DNA from: Misgurnus anguillicaudatus
Lineage: Eukaryota > Chordata > Actinopteri > Cypriniformes > Cobitidae
DNA length: 64,000 nt
Direction: 5' to 3'
Assembly (NCBI RefSeq): GCF_027580225.2
Contig: NC_073348.2
Location: 26,740,501-26,804,500 of the forward strand
Shown: positions 48,301-60,300 of the stretch, in pieces
How the letters are laid out: each line of letters opens with the position of its first letter
How positions within the stretch are numbered: position 1 is the first letter of the stretch
Translations under genes and position numbers: made by a program
The notes under the pieces: generated by a model
Database searches by the model: none
What the model was told of the DNA's origin: nothing
Seen by the model: only the letters and a program-made list of their open reading frames with translations

Positions 48301-51300
48301 CGTAACTGTCGTCCAGGGAAAGGAGGGTGTAGTTACTGGTGAGCTCCAGGGTCACCATGTGCCAGGAACCGTCATTGATCGGACGACCCGAGATGCCGAG
48401 GATGTCCAGTCTGTTGTCACAGTCCATCTGGAACCACAGACGCCCCTCCTCTATCTGAAACAACACGCAAGCACTCAGTAGGACAAATCAATATTGACAA
48501 CTTCAAACTAAAGCAAACAGAGCAAACATAACAGTTATCCAAATCTTGCAGGCCATTCTTGCATTGATTATTGCCATCAGTCAGAATGTGCCCCAGAAGG
48601 ATGTGCCAGGCCAAATTGCAGAGGTCTTGAAAAAAAAAGGGTTGGCAATGCAAATACTAACTGCAGTGCATTAACTTAATGTAAATGTCAATAAAAGCCT
48701 TTGAAACTTATGAAATGCTTATAATTATACTTTATTAGTAACACTGACATTGATAGTAAAAGGACAAATTTTGCCAACGGCTATACACTCACACATACTG
48801 CAGATGACTATAAATTGTAAGTTGCTCTTACCTTCAGCATTGTACAGGGGTCAGCGCGCGTGTACATTATGATTCCCTGACTCTGCAGGGTTCTGATTCG
48901 TAAGCTCAGCTTCATGTCTCCATTCTTGTTGCCGTCTGTCACTCTGTATTTGATGTAACTGCTTCCTGCAAAGCTTAGAGATGTTTGACCTGCCAACACC
49001 AATTTTTACATTTTATATCTGCTGTTTATAAAAACTTTTACAATACATATTTGTAGATGTGCTTAGCCTCTGTAATGTCACTACAGTATGCATGATTTTC
49101 ACATAGCCTCAGGGTGTTGTACAACAGGGAACATAGATCAGAGATGATGTTTGTCACAAAGGAAGGTTGATGCTGTGGCTTTTGCCACATATAGAGGGAA
49201 AACATATTCTAAAATAAGGAAAATTTATTTTCTATATTAGCATATTGTGTGTACTGATTCCAGTTTGAAGCCGTTTAAGGGGCTTAAATATAAATTTCTT
49301 GAAGGTTTCGCTTGTATACAGGGTAAAGCATTTGTAGACATTAGTGTTAAATACAAGAACTATACCTTTAAATCAAGGCTTTGGAACGGTTCACAGAACG
49401 AAAACAAAAATCAGAAACTTTTGATGTTTTGCAAGGAACAGAAACGAAACCAGAAACTTTCCAAAAATATATGTTCCGGAACAGAACCGTTTTTTTGAAA
49501 ATAATGTTAACCGGTTAATACCGTTTTTTTCCGTTCTTTGACGAAATTTCTGTGCAATATGACTCGGTGAAGTTCACTTCCGGTCGTCGTTGACTCATCG
49601 GAGAAATGAGAAGCTTGCCACCAGCAAGTAGCCTAAGTCTCTAATGCTCAACCATAAGAGGTAAATATTGTAGGCTACCAAGTTTCTCAAGATGTTTTTT
49701 AATACTAATTGGTGGTGTAAAGGATCGCAGTTGATCCGTGATCCATTCCGTACAGATCACGACCAACGGTTCAGCTCGCATGCGATTCGCGGATTAATAC
49801 ATACATTTAAATAGGTTGAAAGTTGATCATTTGCACGTGTTTCAAAGGCTTGCAAATATTAACACTAAAGTAATTTTAAACAATGTAACCACAAAAAGGC
49901 GCTAAAGTGAACAATTTTCTGTACGCATAGATGCACATGTGGTTCAATGTGTCCGGTCCAACTCCAATCAAACGTGATTATCCCTATGCCCTTTAAAGAT
50001 CAGAACTCTTGAAGTATAAACTTGAGAGAGAGTTGCGCTACTGTGTCTCATACTGTAGTCCATTAAAATACATTCGGCGAATAAAGCACTGAAAAACAAT
50101 GTAATTTTAACTTTATGTGGAGCGACTGTTTATGCTGCATCTTCTTCCCGAAGCGCCATTTCGAATTTGTCCAGAATTACAGTTATGCCGCTTACATAAT
50201 GTAGCCTTTTTTAATGTTTGATGACAAGATTTAAGGACTTAAGGAAAATTATGTAGACTAATAATTTTAGTTTAATGTCCTAATGATCAGCCTATTTATT
50301 TATATGTCCCACAGCTGACATGGAACGTTATTAACTGGTTCGGGAACTACATTTTTTTTGTTCTAACCGGTTCAGGAACTTCAACTTTAGGGTTGAACCA
50401 GAAACATTAAAATACTGTTTTTGTTCGGAACGAACCAATTGGGGAAAAAATCTGGTTCAAAGCCCTGCTTTAAATATGCACACTCATTAAAGCAACACTA
50501 TGTAGTTTCCATGTAAAAATGACTTACAGCTCCCCCATGTGGTTGAAAAGCGCAACAGTGCCTGGTATCAGACACTCTTCTGAAGGCAGGGAGAGGGGCG
50601 GGGCTGTGTATCCTACCCTCCACCGCCACTTTCAGAGTGTGCTTGTAGCAGCTAGGAGGCTGCTCAGGTTGCAGCAACAGTACAGTTTGTCCAGTTAAAA
50701 GTTATTCTGTCACTGAAATAATTTTAGAGACATTATTTAAAGGTAAAAAACTACATAGTGTTGCTTTAAAAAAAAAAAGGTAATAATCTTTTCTCATTAA
50801 AAATATTGTTTAATATGTATAGAAAAATAAATAAATAATTTTACATGCACTTTAATTCTAAAATAAAAATCAATAATAAAATATAAAATAATAATAAATA
50901 AAAAAATGACCTTTTAAAATTAAAAGGTTTAAAGTTTCTGTACATTTGCAAACCTTGAGCTTTTTTGCATTCTGTTATTTTTATTTTATTTGCACACGAA
51001 CGACCAGTCAATTTGTTTATCCATCTGTGAAAATATATCAACATAAATCCGCTCTGGTTGTCTTAGGTGGTCTGGAGCGTACAGTGCTATAAAAATGAAA
51101 GTGTCCCTGCTTTATTCCAGCTACAGTAGGTGCGTTTACTGTTATTGCCTTATATTTTTTTCATCTGATACTGAAACTAAAACCAGCACATGCATTTATA
51201 TTAAAGGGACAGTAGTAGGGTTTTAAGTGTTTTATTAATCAAAATCAAATGTCTTTATTCATAAATATCAAATGGCCTCTGCCAATGATCTGACTTTTCT

Positions 51301-54300
51301 TTGTAAGCTTAGAATTTCTTCTCTTTACTTATATTAAACGGGTAAGTGTAAGAAGGCTTCCATGTCGTTCCGCCATACTGATAAACTATAATAGCAGAGA
51401 GAGACAAAAAGCACTAGCCTACCAACGCGTAAAATTACATAACGGCTACCGTAGTTGCAATACGCATTTGGAAAAGTGAGGCGCTAGAGAGCACTGTTGA
51501 ATGCAAAATACAATTTCACCACTAGATGGGGGTAAATCCTACTTTAAGGTAAGCACTGTAAGACAGTTAATGATTGGCTGCCAGTTGCAAACCATGATAT
51601 GTCATTTGAGCACCAGACACCTGGTATGGTAATTTTGGTTTAAAATGGCTTCATAAACAAGGGTTAAAATGTTAATCGCTGGTTAGATGTAGAGTCATTA
51701 AACTCAAAATTGAAAAGATAACCTATAAAAGATAAAGAGTCTGTTTTAGTTTTACCTGCACACTGGTCCAGCGTGTCAGGCAGACAGTGGCAAAGCGAGG
51801 GCGCTGTGGGTCCGCTGCGCACACACTGCATGTCGGATGGGCACGTCTGACTGTCACAAATCTCTAGAGAAGATGGACATATTCCACCTGTGAGGGTAAA
51901 GGGCACATTGAAATTCCAAGCAACTGTTTGAACTTATTCATCCTGGATAAATAATGCATCCCACAAAATTGTTTTATGCAGGTGTTAACCTGGGCAGGTG
52001 CAGGTTTCTTTCCGGCTGAAGCGTGGAGACACGAAGCTCACCCTGGAGGTGGTGTAGGTGACCAGGCCGATGGAATCCAGACTTACGGTGAGCTCGCAAA
52101 CCCGTTCTCCGCAATCAAGCTCTCCTGAACAGCTCTGATCCTGGATGCTGACCACCTGCAACGTTCCCCCAAAGACACCGCACACCTCCTCCAGTTTAAG
52201 AGCAAGCTCTCCTGGCCCAATGTAACCTCCATCCGGAGCTTCAACGGCAAGGAGCACTTCAAGCTGACCGGATCGGCTCAGAGGCTGCACACCGAGGATG
52301 TGGAGGGGGTCTGGCTCTTTAGCGACCCCTGTCCCATCCCCAAATATCCTGCTGCGGAGAACCTTCTTCAGGTCGTTCATATACACACCCACAAAGTCTT
52401 CGGGTGAGAGGTCTTGGAATCGCAGGGTTACTGCGTTTTGCACCATCTCATCCGTGGCCTGCTCCACCTGAACAATCACGCCCACCGTCACGGAAAACCG
52501 CCCATCGCTGACCGTAGCATTGAGAGTGTATCTAGAAAGATTGAATTGTGTTACTGATAAGTGTGACCCTGACTGTGAAAACTAAGTCATATTTAGTGAT
52601 TTACTGTTTCTACATAAAATCATCCTATATAATGTAAAAAACATTTTGTAAAAATGTAACCTTTATAACCGGTTAAAGTTGTGTCAAAGATTTACATTAA
52701 AGTGAAATCCAACTTTAAACCTCATAAATAGACTGAATTTCACAGGTAGGGTCACAATTTTGCTTCTTCACGGACACAAAAACGGAAGAGACAATATTAT
52801 GTTTTATGGAAGAAGCATATGTACCTTTTCGTTTTCAGTCACCACCTTTCATGTTTAACTACTGGCCGTGCGAGCTTGCCAAAGTCTGTTGTTTGTAAAA
52901 TCTTCATTGTTTTTGCTGAAGTTGAGTAAAGACATTCTTGAAAATGTAATAGACATTTAGTTAATTGCTAAGCTACAAGTGAACGAAATTGTTATAAATT
53001 TGAACGACGACCACGGGAGTTTTACTACCCCCAAAATCTGCTTGAATGGACAAAGAATGTGAAGCAGATGTATAGCCATGTAATAGATGTCTGTATATAT
53101 AGACTGAATAAAAAGTGTTATTTGGTGTAATTAGTGGTTTGTTTTTTTATATATATGACTTTTCAGAAGTAGAACATGTAGAGGATATGGCAAACAGCTT
53201 ATCCTGAAAGATTCAGGTCAATATCTCAAAAATTAAAAAAGTTATAGCAAAAAACTTTATAATTTTCATGATTCGGTTACACATTTTCTTGAATTTTAAT
53301 GGATACATGGGACTAAATAAAGTGATGAGTTTCGAATTTCAAATGGCCAAGCGCTTTCTATCTGAACAACTAGTTTTAGCATTTAACCATTTTGAAATTT
53401 TAGCAACATACCTAGTTAAAGAATGTTTATAACAAAACCGATCAGAAGCCCCATTGACTTTCATAATAGGATAAAAGAATACTATGGAAGTCAATGGGGC
53501 TTTTGATCGGTTTGGCTCTAAACATTCCTCAAAATATCTTCCTTTGTGTTCATTAGGGGCTGGTTGCACCAGCTGGACACATTCTCGGGTATAAGACTAA
53601 ACTGGACGTAAATGCACTTTATGTCCTACGTAGAATATACACCTGTTGCACCATCTTGGCATAGTGCACGTCTGAAACTAAATCTTACGTATAGTCAAGG
53701 GTAGGCATAAGTATAAAGTCTTGACTTGTCTCTATGGAAAAAATAGAAATAATTAAAGGGGTGGATCAATGGTATCATGGGTCAATCAGCGGGAGACGCA
53801 GGAACTTACAAACATCACATCACGCGACGAGCTTTGTTTAATTTCAAAACTCAACAATGGAACGAAAGAAGAAGTGTGTTTTTGGATGTAAGGAGAAGAA
53901 AGCCAGCCTTATGGAAACAATGGATATTGTTTATTATCCGGGGTAGCAGCATAGTTTTTTTGTGTGCGTTTGTTTTTAACGCTGGATTTCATTGAAAAGT
54001 CCCAACCGGGTCATGAGTTGCATGTGGTAAGTAAGACTTCTGCCTACGCTGGAAATAGGCGCGTGTACACCATACAAATGACACGAACATGCAGTGAATC
54101 ATAAGTTAAAGAGTGTTGTATGACTCGTACTCGCTCCTCCCATGGTAGTAACTCCTCCTTCTTCATTTTGTTCGTTTGATCGGTAAAGCTCCTTTTATAA
54201 ATCTGATTAAACTAAAGACTCTTTGGAGATATAAAGGATGTAATGCTACTCTATAGGTACTCCAGATTAACATCAGAAAAATGCAGAAACAGCGTGTGTT

Positions 54301-57300
54301 ATGTGAGCTTTAAATTGAAAAGACATTGGCGCGTCTAATGCACAGAATACGTGAGCAGTGGGCTTTCATGCAGAGACCGCACCAAAAAATTCTTATACTT
54401 AGATATTTAGACAGAATAGAGAACTTATTAAAAGCTTTCATTTAATTTTGTTTTGTTTGATGGGTCTGCACGTGACCACGCATCTTGAAGGAGAGCATGC
54501 TGGCAACTGTGTGAGAGGAGGAAAAGCTCTTATTAGCTGGCGGCAGTAAATGTGAGTCTGTAACTATAGTAACGCAAATGGCGTCTCAAGTATCACTGTA
54601 GTTAAACGCATACACGGGACGCGCACCGTCTATGCTGAGCGCAGCTCAGTAGTACTGACATATTTAACATATAATAGTGCCATTGTTTTGTCTCAAAACA
54701 GTATTGTTTTATTTTTGTAAGGTTTAATTGTAAAAACTACTTAAATATCTTCACTTCACTAAGGCCTTATCCTGGATTAATCTAAACCTATACTTTATAA
54801 AAATGCATTAAAAAGAATTTGATTTTGTTTTGTCACCTATTATTAAAAGTCATGTTCTTTTACTCAACAATCGGTCAAGAAACACTGCAGGTGATGTGAA
54901 GGTCACATGCACAGAGGCGCGCTTGCAATTTAACCCGGCTCTCTCACACATCATTTCAAGATCATTTCCATTCTGACTGACCTCAAAGTGACGATGCGCG
55001 AGCGGGTTACTATGTAATTAGTTCATCCATTTTCTTCAATTTGATCCATTTAGGCTGATTTGCAGACCAGTTGGGGACATGATAGGTGGGCTTTTCGCTT
55101 CAAAATGCAATGAAGGAGGCAATGAGACGCAGCCTCCCTCTGAAACATAATCCACTGATGATTTCACTGTTGAACTGTTTTTTATCTTTTACTATGGCTA
55201 CACATTATGTGGATGTAATATGCATTTTGTTTTATTTGTTTTATACTGTTAAATCATGAAACGAAATTGTAAAACCATGAAATGTAATTTTCCAATAAAA
55301 GATACATCCCTGAGATGTACAGTAAAGAGTTACGGAAGATTGCTATGCAACATTAAAATCAGCTATGGGTGCTGTGCAGTGATATTATAATATCATGAAT
55401 AAAGAACAGCTATACACCAATAAGCATCAAGGACAGGAACCATCTAACCATATCTTGTATGGCAGTACTATAATTGCTGTTCATTTATCTTAATCTTGTC
55501 ATAAAAAAAGTGACACAGTCTGTCAAACCAACCTAGTCATTTTTTTGTGATTTACCTTGTCAAAGGTTGAAATCATACTCAAACTGTACTGTATAACTAC
55601 TACTGCCACTACGATGTTCTTTTCAAAATTAGATCATAAGATTTTAGCATGGATTTCACAGAAATGCAATGAAACTATCTTTATAAAGTAGACATTTGAT
55701 CCATTCTTGCTTATAGCGACATGCAACACAGAGATTAAAGGTCACATTCTTTCTGATCCCATTTTTTAAACCCTAGTTAGTGTGTAATGTTGCTATAATA
55801 GCATAAATAATATGTGTAAAATGATAAAGCTCAAAGTTCACTGCCGGTTTGGACTACAGCCCTCTACTTCCTGCTTAATGACATCAGTAGAACAGTTTTT
55901 TGACTAAACTCCGCCCACAGGAATATATCAGTCACCAGCTAAGCTAACTGCAAGCTAAGCTGCTATTGAATCACAACATACTAAACAAACTACACAATCA
56001 AAACTCGTTACGTATTTCTGAAGGAGGGACTTCATAGAACAAGGAAGACATCAGCCCGTTTTGAGGACAATGAAAACAGCGCTACACAGATAAGCAAACG
56101 GTGTGAGTGTAAACACAACCAAAGCTTAAAAAACACAGAAAAACAGGGGCCTTTATTTAAGAATGCACATATGTTACCTTCCTGATTCCAGGCCATTCAA
56201 CGCCACAATCTTTCCATCCTGCCTGTTAATCTTGAAAAGACTTTTTGTTTGCGTTTTCTGACTGAAAGACAGGACATCGTTCTCGTCTCGGTCTGTCGCG
56301 TAGATCCTCCCGATAATCCCGCCTGGAAACACGTCTGCCGCCATTACAATATTGATTTCCAGAGGGAAGACCACAGGTTTGAAGAGGCTGTCTCCGATGA
56401 CGCGTACAAAGACGAAGGTCGTGGAGGACAGAGGAGGTCTCCCGGAGTCACGCGCCTTTTGGAGAAGAGCGAGAACATATCGTACATATCTAACGTGAAT
56501 CAAATGTCACGTGTGAATTTTTAAACAGTTTTCAAACAATAGTTTCCGTGTTCTTCTGAAGGCACACTAACCTGTATCTCGAGCGTATACTCCCGGGGTA
56601 CGTCCGGACCGAATACTCTGTTTGCCCTTAATTCTCCATTCTGGTCCAAAGTGAAACCATCGCCGTTATTTCCAGACAAAATGCTAAACTCGAATGGACC
56701 CCCGTTTCTTGGAGAGTCCTTATCGGAGACCGAAAGTGTAAGGATGGGGCCTTCTGCTGCCTTGTTCAACTTTAATGAAAAACACAATATAATTCACAAC
56801 AGTTCTAACTAAAACTAATGCATTATATGATGATATGCTCGGGTCATTGCCACAATATGGTGCTAGGGAAATGTTAAAAGGTTGCAAAAGAGCCCACCCT
56901 CACTTCTCATTGAGTTTTTCGATATAGCTTGAATCCCTCCATGCAAATCTAATGTACGCCACACCATGAGACTTTTTGGCATACTTATCATCCGGCGAAA
57001 ATCAAAAACGCAATCACTTAGAAAGCGAATAGCACTTTACCCAACATGCCTCACGGTCGTGTCCGTGATTGAAAGAGTTGCAAAGCTTTATACATATTAC
57101 AGGTTTGACTTAGTGAGTCACATATATTAACGTGACAGTTTCAATTGATCACATACCTGAATGACAGCAGACGCATTAGCAGGAGAGAAGATGGGCGGAT
57201 TGTCATTCACGTCAGCAATCTCGATATTGACATTCACAGTGGTTGACTTGGCAGGTGAGCCGCTGTCAAACGCTTGCACAGACAATGAGTAGCGAGAGAC

Positions 57301-60300
57301 CTTAAACAAGCGAGACGGGTGGATAAATGTCAAGTAAAAACAGTTCGAAATGACTCTACTCTCTGAAATGAATGAGGATCCTGTGAGCCACCCCAAAAAG
57401 ACCATCTGCTAGCTCACAAGCGTTAAAAAACCCACAGACAGAAACGCTACATCCATTAATTAAGGCCTTTATGGCCGATTTGAAAATAATTGAGCCAAAC
57501 CATGCAATGTCCCGGGAGAGCATCTATAAGAGGAAGAGAGAAGAGGTGTCAGGATTCATTAGCCGTAGTAACCGGGCTCATTCCAGGGACTAACCATCTC
57601 TCTGTCCAGGGCCTTGTTAACCTTCAGAAGCCCAGTGATGGGGTCAATCCAAAACTGGTTTTCACGGTCCCCCTTCAGAATGGAGTAAGTGATTCGGCCG
57701 TTCGCCGGACCGTCCAGGTCTTCCGCAAACAGCTGCAAATAAACGCATAACAAGTTGAATACGCCGATTAGGGCATTTAATTCAAGAACAAAATTGCCTG
57801 AACTTGTATGAATTACGAAGCAAATTACATTCACTTACTGGCAATTATATTACAGCTCAAGTATTACACAGTAGACACGAATAACTGATGTAAGTTCATT
57901 AAGGGGATTTATGTGAACTGTAAACTTAATTATACGCAAGCTGTGAAATTGAAATGAGGTTTGCGGCTAATTAAATGCAAATAAGGTCCCGCTAACGAGA
58001 GAACTTTACCCTCGTGACCGTTTCGCCCACCGAGACGTCTTCACTGATCAGTACGTTGTAGATGTTCTCGCTGAACGACGGCGAATTGTCATTGACATCC
58101 AGTAGTTCGACGGTGACTATGGTGGTCGCTCTCAAGGGAGGCGTTCCACCGTCAAAGGCCTCGATTTTTAGGAAGAAATCTTTGCAGAGTTCATAGTCCA
58201 GGTCATCTGCCACCGAGATCACGCCTGGAATGATATTAGATGTGAGGCAAATCGAATTAATTTGTAAGCTATCAGTGTACGTGGTTAAAAAATAAAAAGG
58301 CTTATTGGACGTCGTGAACAGAGAGAATATTTAGATCACGTACAATAGCCAGAGGAAGTGCTGCTTAACCGTGGCGGTAATTAACAATGGTGTTACAGTC
58401 TCTCACACAAGACGTTGCGAAGCTTAAAAGATTAGTTCACTTAAAAACAAAAACATTGATTCACCCTAATGTCATTTCAAACTTGAATAACTTCATTTCT
58501 TCCATAGAACACAAATAGGGGAATTTAACAAAATGTCGAAAAATGACAATAAACAGTAAAAGCACTGTTAAATATCTTAGTAGTCTATTCAATTGAATGC
58601 ACTTAATCCCAATTCTTCTTAAGGCAATCGTATTTGTATAGATTTCTCCACAGTATTGGTCCTCACATAAGTGTATACTGCATACTGCAGTGCTTGAGTC
58701 ATATAGGGGCGGTTTCTCGGACAGGGTTTAGATAAATCCAGGACTAGGCCTTTTATAGACATTTAAGTTGTTTTTACAAATAAACCTTACAAAAAAAGCA
58801 ATACTGGTGTGCATCTTGATGCAAAACAATGGCATTGATATATGTTAAAGGTCATGTTGTTCCTGATCCCATTTTTCAAACTTTAGTTAGTAATGTTGCT
58901 GGTAGAGCATAAATAATGCCTGCAAAGTTCACTGCCAGACGATATATTTTCTTTAACAGAAGTCCCCTTTTGAAGCCTACAGAGAATGGCCGATTTGGAC
59001 TACAGCCCTCTACTTTCCGATTGAATGGCGGCAATATAAGAGTTTTTGACTAAACTCCGCCCACAAAAATATGTCAGTCGCCAGCTAAGCTCAAACGGCT
59101 CTGCTAAGCTAAACTGCTGTTAAGTCACAACACACTAAACAAACTACACAATCAGAACTCATCGTTTTCTGAAGGAGGGACAAGGAAGACATCAGCCCGT
59201 TTTTAGGACAGTGAAAACAGCGCTATAGAGATACTGTAAGTAAATTGTGTGAAAAATACTGCTTTTTTACACGTGAAACATGAACACATGTTATATTGCA
59301 CACTGTAAACACAATCAAAGCTTCAAAAACACAGGAAGAACGAGACCTTTAATATTAGGGCTGTCAATCAATTAAAATATTTAATCTAGATTAATCGCAT
59401 GATTGTCATGAGTTAACTCACGATTAATCGCAAATTTTGATCTCTTCTAAATTTACCTTAATTTTACACTTTTTAAGTTTTTAACACTCTAATTAACATG
59501 GGTGTGGACAAATATAGATGCTTTATGCAAATGTATGTTTACACCAGCCTGTTTACATTTTCGACAGAACCATCAGCCGTTGTTTTGTAAATGAATTTTC
59601 CTTTCAAAACACACTTTTCGTTCTCCATTTCTGTTCGCCGCTGCATCATTTGTAACCCGTGCTGGCAAATTGAGTCGGAATGAGCTAATTTTCAAAAATG
59701 AGTTATTCATATTTTGACATTCTCTAATAAAAAACTTCAAAACAATGCATGATTTGTTGGAATCTGACAAAACATGACAGAACTTCAACTGTTTGAAGTT
59801 GACAGAGTCAGCAAAGTTAATTTTAAGAAAAATCCAAATTTCTCACAGTAATAACCACATCCATACCTTAAAAATCACTGGTAAAACTAAAAGATTTGGC
59901 ACATACAAAGTCAAAAACAATATCAATATATGTTAAACTTTTTTCGGTAACCCTTTACTTGAAGGGGTGTTCATAAGACTGACATGACACCTTCATAATC
60001 ATGATATGACACGTGCCATGAACATGAAGGAGATTTTATGCACGTTTATGACAACTGTCATTAAGTGTCATTTGTTTAATTATGTCATTTTTTAATGCAA
60101 AGATGACATTGTTTGAGATGTCTTTGTTATGACAACTTGACATTAACCAATACATCATAACTTTTCATGACAACTTGACATTACCAAGACAACTTAACGG
60201 CCCACTTTTTACTCGAGATACAAATTGAATTTGTCATTGAAATGTAATTAAGTGTTAATACTCTGTCAAATACTTTTATAACAGTGTCATGAATATTCTT

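Noticed and set aside
50841..51044. Minus-strand 67-codon frame in a Fat intron
   Set aside because: AT-rich random frame without splice borders in phase with neighbouring Fat exons.
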